NCBI RefSeq assembly: GCF_045066735.1
Contig: NZ_JBISHH010000005.1
Location: 62,001-126,000 of the forward strand
Length of the DNA: 64,000 nucleotides
Source: Algibacter sp045066735
Lineage (GTDB): Bacteria; Bacteroidota; Bacteroidia; Flavobacteriales; Flavobacteriaceae
Direction of reading: 5' to 3'
Shown: positions 9,055 through 18,625 of the stretch, piece by piece
Position numbering within the stretch: position 1 is the first letter of the stretch
Layout of the letters: each line of letters begins with the position of its first letter
Notes under the pieces: generated by a model
Told to the model about the DNA's origin: nothing
Databases searched by the model: none
Seen by the model: the letters and a program-made list of their open reading frames with translations, nothing else
Program-made: the position numbers and the translations under genes

Positions 9055-9501
9055 TTATTTTATATCGAAAACTAAATCTACTTCTGTTGGCGGTAAGCAT
9101 CTAGAATCATCACACACCATAAACTCAACTATAGCATCCACTGTAAATGCGGTCTTATTTTTTAGCATTATTCGCTGTTTAAATACAGCCTTGTTTTCAA
9201 AGTACTTAATTTCCATGCCAAAAACAGGGTCATTAATAGTGTGACCTGCGTCTTCTTTTGTATTCCCTTTTTTTAAATAATTGGCATTACTTTTAAAAGA
9301 AAATGTTGTTGGAATTGGTCCGTTTTCTGGTACATTTTGGGAATACAAATGCCAATTCTCATCAATAGTAGCTGTTGCTATTAATTGATATTCCTTGTCT
9401 GACGTTTTCTCTACTTGTGTAGACCATTTTACGGGTTCCAGAACTTGCGAATTCCCGAAATAACTAACTAATAACAAGAGTAATAAGGTGACTTTTTTCA
9501 T
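9055..9501 (-). CDS. free-standing DsbD alpha-domain protein, periplasmic
   Basis: 148 residues: a signal peptide (1-18) and one domain closely like the N-terminal domain of the next gene, dsbD. The first 60 residues (VLEPVKWSTQVEK, ENWHLYSQNVPENGPIPTTF) and the end (FMVCDDSRCLPPTEVDL) are nearly shared. The two cysteines of CDDSRC are the expected redox pair. Known nDsbD domains hand electrons from the membrane domain to periplasmic partners, so this extra copy may act as a mobile shuttle. It arose by duplication of the dsbD 5' part or the reverse. Confidence 0.85.
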   Translation of the reverse strand: MKKVTLLLLLLVSYFGNSQVLEPVKWSTQVEKTSDKEYQLIATATIDENWHLYSQNVPENGPIPTTFSFKSNANYLKKGNTKEDAGHTINDPVFGMEIKYFENKAVFKQRIMLKNKTAFTVDAIVEFMVCDDSRCLPPTEVDLVFDIK

Positions 9502-9514
9502 TTTTATAGTGTTT

Positions 9515-9548
9515 AAAAAAAGGGTTGTTATTTTAACACAACCCTTTT
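9515..9548 (-). terminator. terminator-like hairpin between M16 peptidase and DsbD alpha-domain gene
   Basis: Perfect 11-bp stem, AAAAGGGTTGT (9518-9528) with ACAACCCTTTT (9538-9548), followed on the minus strand by a T tract (plus A run 9515-9520). It lies 85 bases past the M16 stop and only 14 bases before the next ATG at 9501, so read-through is probably partial or dsbD has a promoter just upstream of the hairpin. Confidence 0.75.
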
Positions 9549-9632
9549 AGAGTCTTTCTAAGTTGTTTAAATTTATTTAATGACTAACTCAAATATTTTG
9601 AAACAAAAAGAACATAGAAAGGTGTTAATTTT

Positions 9633-12428
9633 TTATTTTTTTGGTTTAATAACGACTTCAAAAGATTTACCATTTCTCTTCATTTCTTTTGCTAAGGATT
9701 CAATATCATTTTTCGAAATATTTCCTATTATATCATCAAAATTCTTAGACTTATTCATATCATAACCATCTCTATAAAACGTGGTTAATAAGGACATATC
9801 ATAACGGTTATCACTTTTAGCCTGTTCCCTTTCTTTTTTGTAACTGGAAAGAGTTTTATCCAAATCTTCTTGCTTAAAATCTCCATTACTAATTTTTGCT
9901 ATTTCAGTATGCACTATGCTAATTAGCTTTTCTGCTAAATCTGGATTACAATCAAATTTAATAGACAAGTACGATAGTGATACTGGCTCCTTAACCAAAA
10001 ATGCCTGAGCTCTTGGACTATAAACTCCACCCTCTTCCTCTCTAAGTGTTTCGGTTAATCTTAATTGCATTATCGCTCCCAATGCTCTTGACACAAACTC
10101 GTTTTTAACGGAATAATCACGGTTTACTTTAAAAGCCATATTAACGTTAGTTTTAGGATCTTCCATATCTAAAAACACATCTTGATCTACGTTGTCGCTC
10201 ATCCATTCTGGAGTAACATCTTTAAACATTTCTTTATCGTTAGTAGTAGGAAGACTGGCCATATATTTTGATAATAATGGTTCCAATTGCTCTGCCTTAA
10301 CATCTCCAACAATGTAAAAATCGAAATCTGCAGGATTCGCAAACCTATTTAAATAGACCTCTTTAATTTTCTCAAAAGAAACATCGTTTACAAATTCTTG
10401 ATTAAAAACACGTTTTCTTGGGTTGCTGTTACCGTATAACGTGGTGGTGATACCATCTTTTATTTGCTCATCAATATTCTTACTTCTTTGAATTAAATAA
10501 TTGTTAATACCACCTTGTAAAACTTGATAAGCCTGTTCATCAAAACGTGGATTTTCAAAATACAAATACATTAATTGCAACATGGTTTCTACATCTTTAG
10601 TTGATGAAGACCCATTTAAATTCTCTGTAATTTCAGATAAATCTATACCCATAGAAGCTGTTTTTCCTGCTAAAACTTTTTTTAGCTCTGTAGCTGAGTA
10701 GTCTCCTAACCCCGACATTTGAACTAAATTTCCTAATAAATCTGCAGAGGGCAAATCATCATCTGATAACAAAGATTTCCCACCATAACTAATAGCTTTA
10801 AACGCTACTATATTTTTTTGTTTATCGGCAAACTTGTAATGTACTTTAATACCATTACTTAAGGTATATGTTGTAGAACCTAACTCTTTATTTTCTTCTG
10901 TATTAAGAATACTCCCCGCTTTTATGTTTAATCCAGATATTAGAGTTTTTCCTTCAAATGCTTCGGTGTATGCCAAAATATCTTTACTATTTTCTACTTT
11001 ATCGATAATAGAAATAGCTTCTTTTTCGCTTAAATTATTTTGCCCTTCAACACCTGTAACATTTAAATATCGATTGGTTTTAGAATATAATCTTTTAATA
11101 GTATTATGTAAATCATCAGTAGTTAAAGATTGAAATAGTTTTTTCGTAATAGCATATTCCTTTTCAATATCAGTAATGGTTTCATTACTAAGATAATCTC
11201 CTTTTATTTCGTTAATTATTGCTCCATGAGATTTATCATCTTTTTTAGCAATCTGAGTTTCATAATAATTTGAAAACTCTTTTATGGTTCTATTAATTTC
11301 AGATTGTGTAAATCCAAAATTTACAGCCCGAATCACCTCAGTCAACACTTCTGTAAAAGCCTGTTGTTGTTCCCCTGGTTTTGGACTAACTCTAACGCTA
11401 AAAGCATTATTAGCTCTTGCCATACTTCCATAATTAACTCTCGCACCTAAAAAAGAAGCTTGCGGATTTTGAGCCTTTTCATTAATTCTTAAACTAAGCA
11501 TGGAAGTCGCCATGGACTCTAGCAAAGATTTTTTTAAATCTTTAACGGTTTGGTCTTTTAAAGATTTTTTATGACGAATACCAAAATCTATTGAAGCTGT
11601 AGAAATTTCTTTATCCATCCCTAAGCTATACAGCATTTTTTGGTTATCAGGCACTTCTACAATAAAGCGCTCTCTGGGATTTTTAACAACTGGGATTTCA
11701 GAAAACAATGCTTTAATTTTTGCTTCTACTTTATCAACATTAATATCTCCAACAACGGCAATAACCTGTAAATCTGTACGGTACCAATCGTGATAAAAAT
11801 CGCGCAATGCTTTATATTCAAAATTTTCAACAATGCTCATTAAACCAATTGGTAAGCGTTTTGAATATTTAGAGTGATTAAAAGTAATAGGTAGCGATGT
11901 TTGAAACAAACGCATTTGCCCGTTTTGACGTGTACGCCATTCTTCTTTAATAACACCGCGCTCCGCATCAATTTCATCCTCTGTTAGTGATAAATAATTA
12001 CACCAATCGTGCAGTACCAAAAGTCCTGCATCTATTAATTCTGGAGTTGTTGGAACATTGTCAATATTATAAACCGTTTCATCAAAACCTGTATAAGCAT
12101 TTATATCTCTACCAAAAACCAACCCTTTTTCCTGAAACGTATTTAAAATACCTTTTCCTTTAAAATTTTCGGTACCATTAAAAGCCATATGCTCTAAAAA
12201 GTGAGCCAAACCTTGTTGATCGTCATTCTCTAAAACCGACCCAACATTTTGAATGATATAGTAACTGGCAGCATCTTCTACAATATCTGTACTTTTTATA
12301 TAATAAGTAAGACCATTAGGTAAAACACCTGTTTTAATACTTTGATCTGTTGGCAGTGGTAAATCTAAATTTTGAGAACTTAAGATAAAGCCCGATAACA
12401 GACATAATAAAATTGTTAGTTTTTTCAT
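9633..12428 (-). CDS. M16 family zinc metallopeptidase, secreted
   Basis: 931 residues: a signal peptide (1-19) then two M16 halves, as in pitrilysin-like single-chain enzymes. The inverted zinc motif HFLEH is complete (His76, Glu79 as catalytic base, His80), with the third ligand Glu156 in DAERGVIKEEW, 76 residues after His80. The second half (from about 530) lacks the zinc motif, as usual. M16 enzymes enclose and cut unfolded peptides of tens of residues. It is in a row with TlpA-like thioredoxins upstream (86-base gap) and dsbD downstream, which suggests that peptides are reduced and then cut in the periplasm. A paralogue of identical length is at 41031-43826. Confidence 0.93.
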   Translation of the reverse strand: MKKLTILLCLLSGFILSSQNLDLPLPTDQSIKTGVLPNGLTYYIKSTDIVEDAASYYIIQNVGSVLENDDQQGLAHFLEHMAFNGTENFKGKGILNTFQEKGLVFGRDINAYTGFDETVYNIDNVPTTPELIDAGLLVLHDWCNYLSLTEDEIDAERGVIKEEWRTRQNGQMRLFQTSLPITFNHSKYSKRLPIGLMSIVENFEYKALRDFYHDWYRTDLQVIAVVGDINVDKVEAKIKALFSEIPVVKNPRERFIVEVPDNQKMLYSLGMDKEISTASIDFGIRHKKSLKDQTVKDLKKSLLESMATSMLSLRINEKAQNPQASFLGARVNYGSMARANNAFSVRVSPKPGEQQQAFTEVLTEVIRAVNFGFTQSEINRTIKEFSNYYETQIAKKDDKSHGAIINEIKGDYLSNETITDIEKEYAITKKLFQSLTTDDLHNTIKRLYSKTNRYLNVTGVEGQNNLSEKEAISIIDKVENSKDILAYTEAFEGKTLISGLNIKAGSILNTEENKELGSTTYTLSNGIKVHYKFADKQKNIVAFKAISYGGKSLLSDDDLPSADLLGNLVQMSGLGDYSATELKKVLAGKTASMGIDLSEITENLNGSSSTKDVETMLQLMYLYFENPRFDEQAYQVLQGGINNYLIQRSKNIDEQIKDGITTTLYGNSNPRKRVFNQEFVNDVSFEKIKEVYLNRFANPADFDFYIVGDVKAEQLEPLLSKYMASLPTTNDKEMFKDVTPEWMSDNVDQDVFLDMEDPKTNVNMAFKVNRDYSVKNEFVSRALGAIMQLRLTETLREEEGGVYSPRAQAFLVKEPVSLSYLSIKFDCNPDLAEKLISIVHTEIAKISNGDFKQEDLDKTLSSYKKEREQAKSDNRYDMSLLTTFYRDGYDMNKSKNFDDIIGNISKNDIESLAKEMKRNGKSFEVVIKPKK

Positions 12429-12513
12429 TTATGTTTTATGTTTTGATTATGTATAGAAGACACTAATAATAGTTATCTCCCTTATTAATAAAATGTTAAT
12501 TTTTAAAGAATCA

Positions 12514-13887
12514 CTAAACACCTAACTCATCAAATAACTCAATTAACTTTTCATCAGAAGGTCTTGGTGCACTTGATTGAACAATATCGCCGTTAGGATC
12601 CAGTAAAATAAATTTGGGAATGCCCATTACAAAGTAGTCTTCAATAAATTTAGTCTTAAAATCATTGCCCGTAAACAATTGGATGCCTCCAAGCTCTTTT
12701 TCTTTAACCATAGCTTTCCACTTATCATGATCAGCCTTCCTATCAACAGAAATACTTACGAACTCTATATTTTTACCATGGTATTGTTTTTCCACTTTTT
12801 GCAAAAATGGTATTTCTGCTTTACACGGACCACACCAAGTTGCCCATATATCTATATACACGTACTTGCCTTTTAAATCATCTAAAGAGGTTGAGCCTCC
12901 TGCATAGTTTTCATAATCAACAAATTTTGGTGACGGTTGTCCTGGAGCCACAGTTTTCAATTTGTTGTAAGTCTCTGAAATTTCTTTATTATTCTTGTCG
13001 TCGGTAGACGCATCCATGAATATTTTATAATAGCCTTGAACATCATTAGTAAAGGTCATACCCATTTTTGCTGTCGAATAAAGAATATCATTTTTAATGT
13101 ACTCATTTTTAATGTTGGTTGCAGATTTTAAACTTGCCATATTATAGCTCAAAGATTCGTCTTTAATCATTTTCTGTGCTTCATCCATAACATTACCTGA
13201 CACCAATTGCCTGTAGTTAGCTGAAGCAATGTAATCTTCCTCATTATTAAAATCAAAATCTTTAAATTCTGTCAAAAAAGAATCCGATGGTTTGAAATCA
13301 GGTTTTTTAGCATAATACGAATGGTATTGGCCATAGCTGTTCAAGTTCATTAAATAAGCATAGTGCAAATCTTTCTTTTCTTTAGCTTTAAATTCTTCCG
13401 AAACACCTTCCTGTGTGTCAACCATTTTCTTCAAAGTAGTCTCAATTTCTTTAGCTTTGGCCTTAAAATCAGCTTCTTCAAGGGTGTAAAAAGTACGACC
13501 TTCCCCTTTTAATTCTTTTTCTTTAGCTGACTTAGCTACAAGATATTTACTTACTTCCGATCCTTTGCCAGAAAATGATAGCGTTTCATCAAAATTATTG
13601 GCATCTGCATTGATTATAATATTATTTCCTTTTTCTAAATACACTGCGGCTACATTTTTTCCACCATATAACATATAAGTCCCTGCATTTACCCGAAGCG
13701 TATCAAGAAAACTTCCGTCTTCCCCCATGGTAAGCGCATGTTTAAAGGATCTATCGCGAGACATAATTGTGAAATCTTCTGTTTTATTTGTAATTGTACC
13801 AGAAAGGATAACATAATTAATAGGTTCTTCTTTTTTGCATCCCCAAAGCACTAAAAGGGCTATAACTAGTGTTGTATATTTTTTCAT
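12514..13887 (-). CDS. TlpA-like thioredoxin lipoprotein with long N-terminal region
   Basis: 457 residues. Lipoprotein signal with lipobox ending at Cys17 (LWGCKKEE). An N-terminal beta-rich region of DUF4369-like type precedes a helical linker, and the C-terminal AhpC/TSA-thioredoxin domain (from about 315) has WATWC352GPC355 and a cis-proline in MGIPKFILLD. Such proteins reduce disulfides of exported substrates, with electrons from DsbD. The charged residues after the lipid cysteine resemble the surface-export signal of flavobacterial lipoproteins, so it may face outward. It belongs to one subfamily with the proteins at 18626 and 31463, which share the sequence around YIDxWATWCGPCKAE and the closing LIELFDELG. 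Confidence 0.9.
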   Translation of the reverse strand: MKKYTTLVIALLVLWGCKKEEPINYVILSGTITNKTEDFTIMSRDRSFKHALTMGEDGSFLDTLRVNAGTYMLYGGKNVAAVYLEKGNNIIINADANNFDETLSFSGKGSEVSKYLVAKSAKEKELKGEGRTFYTLEEADFKAKAKEIETTLKKMVDTQEGVSEEFKAKEKKDLHYAYLMNLNSYGQYHSYYAKKPDFKPSDSFLTEFKDFDFNNEEDYIASANYRQLVSGNVMDEAQKMIKDESLSYNMASLKSATNIKNEYIKNDILYSTAKMGMTFTNDVQGYYKIFMDASTDDKNNKEISETYNKLKTVAPGQPSPKFVDYENYAGGSTSLDDLKGKYVYIDIWATWCGPCKAEIPFLQKVEKQYHGKNIEFVSISVDRKADHDKWKAMVKEKELGGIQLFTGNDFKTKFIEDYFVMGIPKFILLDPNGDIVQSSAPRPSDEKLIELFDELGV

Positions 13888-13903
13888 TTTTAAACTGTTT
13901 TTA

Positions 13904-15274
13904 TTATTTGTATTGATTGATTAAAGTTTCTAAATCTCCTGAAGAAGGTAGAGGTGCATAAACATCTATGATATTAAAATTCTTGTCTATCACAAAAAAC
14001 CTTGGAATACCTGCTACTTTATAATTGGTAAGTTGGCTTCTATTTATTTGTAGCTGATTTCCAACTACTTTATTTTTTTTAAAATAAGCTTGCCAAACTT
14101 TTTCAGTATCTATAGAAAGAGAAATTAACTCGACATTATTATCCTCTTGGTATTTTTTTTCAAGAGCTTCAAAAAAAGGTTTTTCTGCCATACATGGTCC
14201 ACACCAAGTTGCCCACAAATCCAACACAATTACTTTGCCTTTATAATCACTTAATTTAACGGTGCTACCATCTAATTTTGTAAACGTAAGGTCGGATGCT
14301 GGATTTCCTTTTGTAATAGTTTCATATTCAGATTGTAATTTTTTTAAAACCTCAACATAATCTTGATTTACAACTTGTTTTATTCCCTCTTTTAATTTAT
14401 TTCCTGCCTCATTGGAATACCCATTAAATTTCAGTTCGTTTATTAATTCATTTGTTAAAATATACTCACTTAGCTTTGGGCTTAACTCTGGTAAATTGTG
14501 TTTTGCTCTAAACTCATCATCTTTTAAGACATACAAAACCGATTGAAAGGTTTCTAGCTGAAGGTATTCTATATTATTAAAATCGTCTAAATATTCTTTA
14601 ACATAGGGCACAAAATAGGCTTCTGCTTCTGCTTTTATTTTATCGGCTTCTTCTTGAGTAATTTGTTTACTCATCAATTTACTGATGTATAAATAAATAA
14701 CAGAATTTAAACTATTTACATAATCAAACTTTATACGTGCCTTTTCCAAATGTTTAAACTCTTCTGACACATTGGTTACCTGATTAAGCTCATCTAATCG
14801 AATTTTAGCAGCTTTTTTAAAAGCCTCGGGCATATCTTGGTAGGTTTTTATACTAGAAGAAATAGCTCTGTTTCCCCAATAAGATCCACCTTTTGGGTAA
14901 GGAACCATTCGTAAATAATTGTTTGCTTCTGCACCTTTACCCGTAAAAGACGCCAAATCACGACCATTAGTATCTAAATTAGCCACTAAACTATCTCCTG
15001 GAGAGAGATACAAAAATGTTCTACCAATCTGGAAATACGCAGGTTTATCCAGTTCAAAAGTATAATTGAAACTTGTTTTATTATCTAGAATAATAGGTTG
15101 AATGTCTTCTATAAACAACATGTCTTTAGAAGTAACATTATCCATATACAAGGTGTCTTGAGTATAATTTACTATGGTTCCACTTAACTTTACTGTTTTG
15201 TTTGCTTTTAGTGGAGTTTCTTTACATCCGAAACTAAAAATACTTATGACGAGTACGATTATTATTTTTTTCAT
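13904..15274 (-). CDS. TlpA-like thioredoxin lipoprotein
   Basis: 456 residues, lipobox ending at Cys17 (SFGCKETP). The N-terminal 280 residues are a beta-domain plus helices without recognisable enzyme motifs. The thioredoxin domain carries LDLWATWC358GPC361MAEKP and cis-Pro in AGIPRFFVID. It lies 16 bases after the stop-to-start gap from the next TlpA gene and 27 bases behind a DsbD alpha-domain gene, so the three are cotranscribed. The role is thiol-disulfide exchange in the periplasm or at the outer membrane; the specific partner is unknown. Confidence 0.9.
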   Translation of the reverse strand: MKKIIIVLVISIFSFGCKETPLKANKTVKLSGTIVNYTQDTLYMDNVTSKDMLFIEDIQPIILDNKTSFNYTFELDKPAYFQIGRTFLYLSPGDSLVANLDTNGRDLASFTGKGAEANNYLRMVPYPKGGSYWGNRAISSSIKTYQDMPEAFKKAAKIRLDELNQVTNVSEEFKHLEKARIKFDYVNSLNSVIYLYISKLMSKQITQEEADKIKAEAEAYFVPYVKEYLDDFNNIEYLQLETFQSVLYVLKDDEFRAKHNLPELSPKLSEYILTNELINELKFNGYSNEAGNKLKEGIKQVVNQDYVEVLKKLQSEYETITKGNPASDLTFTKLDGSTVKLSDYKGKVIVLDLWATWCGPCMAEKPFFEALEKKYQEDNNVELISLSIDTEKVWQAYFKKNKVVGNQLQINRSQLTNYKVAGIPRFFVIDKNFNIIDVYAPLPSSGDLETLINQYK

Positions 15275-15301
15275 TATATTTTTATTTGATGTGTATAATA
15301 T

Positions 15302-15817
15302 TTAATCTAAAACTAAACTAATCGTCTTTGTTTCTGGAGGAAAACATTTGCGTATATCGCAGGTTTGATAATATAATCCACTAGTTATTACATCGTCTTT
15401 GTTAAAACTATTCACTGAACAATATTGAACAAATACAATACTACCCTCATAAATATAAATCCCATTTTCATACGGAGTGCTATAAGGATTTTCCCAATCT
15501 TTAATTTTAGTTATTCCTTTGGGAAGTATTAATCTCATATCGGTTGCTATATAGGGTTGTGTTTCTGGTACATAAGCATAAATATGCCAGCCTTCCAATA
15601 GAGTTGCTTTCATTATTATAGCTAGTTGCGATTTATCTTCAGACCAAACTAGTGTTGCTTTTAATGCCAACGGATCCATATGATTCGGTTTAGCTTCTTC
15701 CAACGTATTAGATGCCAGTTCAACTTTGTTTATTAAATCTGGTAATATTTCTGTTTTTTGCGCCCAACCAATTCCACTAGTTATAAACAACAAAATAATA
15801 AGTAACCTATAGCTCAT
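15302..15817 (-). CDS. DsbD alpha-domain-like secreted protein
   Basis: 171 residues with a signal peptide (1-19). The body resembles the N-terminal domain of DsbD: WHIYAYVP corresponds to the WHLYSQNVP of dsbD, and the C-terminal YQTCDIRKCFPPE corresponds to CDDSRCLPP, with both cysteines kept four residues apart. It is more diverged than the copy at 9055. It sits inside a run of thioredoxin-like genes, with 9 bases to the upstream gene, and probably relays electrons from DsbD to one of them. Confidence 0.75.
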   Translation of the reverse strand: MSYRLLIILLFITSGIGWAQKTEILPDLINKVELASNTLEEAKPNHMDPLALKATLVWSEDKSQLAIIMKATLLEGWHIYAYVPETQPYIATDMRLILPKGITKIKDWENPYSTPYENGIYIYEGSIVFVQYCSVNSFNKDDVITSGLYYQTCDIRKCFPPETKTISLVLD

Positions 15818-15826
15818 AGTTTTAAA

Positions 15827-17392
15827 TTAATTAGATTTGTTTGATACAATGTCTATTTCATTTCTTGGTCTTACTTTCGGGTTTGCATTTGCATCATTTA
15901 TCATCCAAACATAACCACCAGCTTCGGTAAAAAACATATTGTTTTTATGTTTATTAAACCAAGTTCTCCATGCTTTGGGTGAAGTAAAATCTTCGAGTGT
16001 ATATCGCAATAATATTCTATGTGCCTTTTCTGTTTCAACACCTTTTTCTAACATACTTATTGCTTTATCAAGCATTTTTATATCGGTGTTTGCAATGCCC
16101 AAACTTTTAATATCATCGTCAACCTTTAAATCGTAAAAACCATTAGGCTCAGAATAAAAGTAATCTCTATTTTCAATAAGGTATTTTCTAATAGCCAGCG
16201 TATCTAATCCTGTAATCTCTGCCCACGAGTTTCTGCCTATATTCTTTTTAAGGTAACCTTCTCTAGTGGCAATTACTTGCGGTTTACTATTTAGCATCCT
16301 TTTTTCAAATTGAGTTAATTCTTCATTTGCAGCTTGCTTTTTTTCTAAGGCTATTTTCTGCTTTTCTGTTTCTTCATTAACTTTCTTATAAAATTCAACA
16401 TAACTTAAATAAGATGGTTTTGTTGTGTAAAAAAGCATCTCATCTATATATTCCTTAGTAGCAATACGCTGGTTGTATTTTCTAACTATTATATTATCAT
16501 CGGCATTTTTATTAGTATAAACTATAGCATTAGCAAATACCGCTTTAGCCTCTTCTGTCATGTAATCTGGCGACCCGGCAAAGCCCCATAAAAAGAAATT
16601 ACCATGCCTTCCTAGAGCAACAGCTGTTTTTTGTTTGGAACATTCACCACTTGAAATAATTTCGGCTTCTGGCGAGTCTTCAAATCCCCATCCACGAGCT
16701 ACCATACCTATTCTAAAACCTTTACCATCTTCATATCCTTCACTGTCAACTTCCCACATTGGGATTTCGGAGGGCTCATCTAAACCGTCAAACGCTTTTA
16801 AAACACCTTCTGGGGTAGCTCTATTTTTTAAAGTAATTTCTGTTTTAAATGGACCTTTAAAAATGGCATGTTCTGTTTTAATATGATGCGCATGTCTATC
16901 TAAACACAGACAATACCAATCCAACTTAGAGCCTAAACTACTCCCTATTACAGATGATGTATGTCCAATAAAAATGGATGGTCTATTAAAATCATCACTT
17001 ACATATTTAGCCGGTTCCATACTCACAAATTCTCCCGTTACAGGATCGTTATGAATAACACGATCTTTTATTGGTGTTGGCGCTTCATCGAAAACAGTTA
17101 CATCATAATTTGATGACATGACTTCTTTATAATCTCTGGCATCTACTGTTTTAACGTTTGTAAAATACGTCTCTAACAACCCCTTAAACGCGGGCATTCT
17201 TTTTCCGTATTCTTCCTTAAATCGTTCTGGGGTCATTCCGCCAGAAACAACTATCGATTCCAAGTTTTCATGTATTGGCTTTTCAGCACTATAGCCCACA
17301 TAAAGCACACTGATATTTTGCTTTTTTTGAGCATAACTTATGATAGATATGCATAATGCGGCAGCTAAACTGTAAATAAATTTATTTTTCAT
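15827..17392 (-). CDS. secreted protein of unknown function
   Basis: 521 residues with a signal peptide (1-21, cut after ISYAQ). I do not recognise a family with confidence. Residues 25-310 start with a beta strand and a loop (ISVLYVGYSAEKP), contain TVFDEAPTP and SIFIGHTSSVIGSS, and end with GRHGNFFLWGFAGSPDYMT. This looks like a Rossmann-type, ThuA or class I glutamine-amidotransferase-like fold. The remaining 200 residues are helical and highly charged, and contain a YYF-rich segment about non-folded side chains. There is no CxxC pair. It is embedded in the thioredoxin run with gaps of 9 and 21 bases, so it belongs to the same pathway. It might bind a ligand rather than catalyse. Confidence 0.6.
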   Translation of the reverse strand: MKNKFIYSLAAALCISIISYAQKKQNISVLYVGYSAEKPIHENLESIVVSGGMTPERFKEEYGKRMPAFKGLLETYFTNVKTVDARDYKEVMSSNYDVTVFDEAPTPIKDRVIHNDPVTGEFVSMEPAKYVSDDFNRPSIFIGHTSSVIGSSLGSKLDWYCLCLDRHAHHIKTEHAIFKGPFKTEITLKNRATPEGVLKAFDGLDEPSEIPMWEVDSEGYEDGKGFRIGMVARGWGFEDSPEAEIISSGECSKQKTAVALGRHGNFFLWGFAGSPDYMTEEAKAVFANAIVYTNKNADDNIIVRKYNQRIATKEYIDEMLFYTTKPSYLSYVEFYKKVNEETEKQKIALEKKQAANEELTQFEKRMLNSKPQVIATREGYLKKNIGRNSWAEITGLDTLAIRKYLIENRDYFYSEPNGFYDLKVDDDIKSLGIANTDIKMLDKAISMLEKGVETEKAHRILLRYTLEDFTSPKAWRTWFNKHKNNMFFTEAGGYVWMINDANANPKVRPRNEIDIVSNKSN

Positions 17393-17413
17393 TTTTAATG
17401 TTTTATTACTCTT

Positions 17414-18613
17414 TTAATAGTTAAAAAGTTCGGTTAGTTTATTATCTAAATCTTCTTTTGTTGGGTTTCTTAGAATAATTTTTTCATTCTCATCCATCAA
17501 AAATGTTGTAGGTAAAAAGGGGACGCTATATTGTCTTGCAACAACACCCCATTGATGATTTGCTCCAGTATCATTTAAATGCATCCAAGGCGTTTGATCT
17601 TCTTCTATGGCCTTTCTCCACTTCTCTTCTTCGTCGGCTGTTCCAACACCTACAATCTCAAAGCCATCTTTTTCATATTTTTTGTATAATTCTTTTAAAT
17701 GCGGAAAAGATGCTCTACAAGGCACACACCATGAAGCCCAAAAATCGACTAACTTGTATTTAGCCTTTACTTCAGATAGTTTTACTTCATTACCATTTAC
17801 ATCGTTCAATTTAAAATCAGGAGCAATTGACCCTTCTCCTAAGCTATTGAATATATCATCATATGTTTTTTCATAATACTTAAACATAGCAGTATGTTTA
17901 GCTTCACCTTTAAAAACAGGATAAATGGCTTTCATTTTATCTTTAGACATGCGTCCTTCACTAAATTGAAAACTCAAAATATAAGGCGCAACCGGAGAGC
18001 TTGGGTTTTTCAACACATAATCAATTTTACTTTGTTGATATTCCTTTTGGCGTGTATTCATTAAATCTCTAAGGCCTTCAGCTTTTTCTCGATAAGCCTT
18101 AATTACTGCCTCATCTTTAGACTCATATGCTTCCTCCATTTCTTTTCTTAAAGCTAAAAGCGACGCATATTTATCATCATTAAACACAGCCATATCTTTA
18201 GCTTCCTGAGCTTCATAACTGTCCTGCATTTTAGAACCTAAAACTGTTGGTTTAAATTGCCCATGTTTATCAGCCATAGAAAGATCCATAGTTAGAGTTA
18301 TGGCACTATTTTCTAATAAAAACCCTCCCATAGTTCTGTATTTTTCACCAATAAAAATGCTCATCATATCTACATGTTCTACTTTTCCTTTCATTTTGAA
18401 AGTTCCATTCTGTATTTGAGCACTGTCTATTACTGTTCCTAGACTTCCTCGATCTGCATAATTGGGTTTAACTATTTTTACCCATTCTGAATCTACTCCT
18501 GAAACATTTCCAGTAATTGTATAACCATCATGTTTTGGTTCGTTTTTTTTACAACTTACAAACACAAAAAAGCATAATGCTATTAGTGTTATAGTATTAA
18601 ATAGTGTTTTCAT
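17414..18613 (-). CDS. TlpA-like thioredoxin lipoprotein with DUF4369 domain
   Basis: 399 residues, lipobox ending at Cys21 (FVSCKKNEP). Residues 30-130 form a DUF4369-type beta domain (YTITGNVSG, then FKMKGKVEHVDMMSIFIG). The helical middle is followed by a thioredoxin domain with FWASWC296VPC299RASFPHL and cis-Pro in SVPFLPTTF. The Val-Pro dipeptide differs from the GP of most neighbours and may shift the redox potential. It is a close paralogue of the protein at 21276 (CIPC), with the same FWASWCxPCRASFPHLKEL and IVGVGTADxEEKW segments, so the two come from a duplication within the operon. Confidence 0.9.
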   Translation of the reverse strand: MKTLFNTITLIALCFFVFVSCKKNEPKHDGYTITGNVSGVDSEWVKIVKPNYADRGSLGTVIDSAQIQNGTFKMKGKVEHVDMMSIFIGEKYRTMGGFLLENSAITLTMDLSMADKHGQFKPTVLGSKMQDSYEAQEAKDMAVFNDDKYASLLALRKEMEEAYESKDEAVIKAYREKAEGLRDLMNTRQKEYQQSKIDYVLKNPSSPVAPYILSFQFSEGRMSKDKMKAIYPVFKGEAKHTAMFKYYEKTYDDIFNSLGEGSIAPDFKLNDVNGNEVKLSEVKAKYKLVDFWASWCVPCRASFPHLKELYKKYEKDGFEIVGVGTADEEEKWRKAIEEDQTPWMHLNDTGANHQWGVVARQYSVPFLPTTFLMDENEKIILRNPTKEDLDNKLTELFNY

Positions 18614-18625
18614 TTAAATTATATT

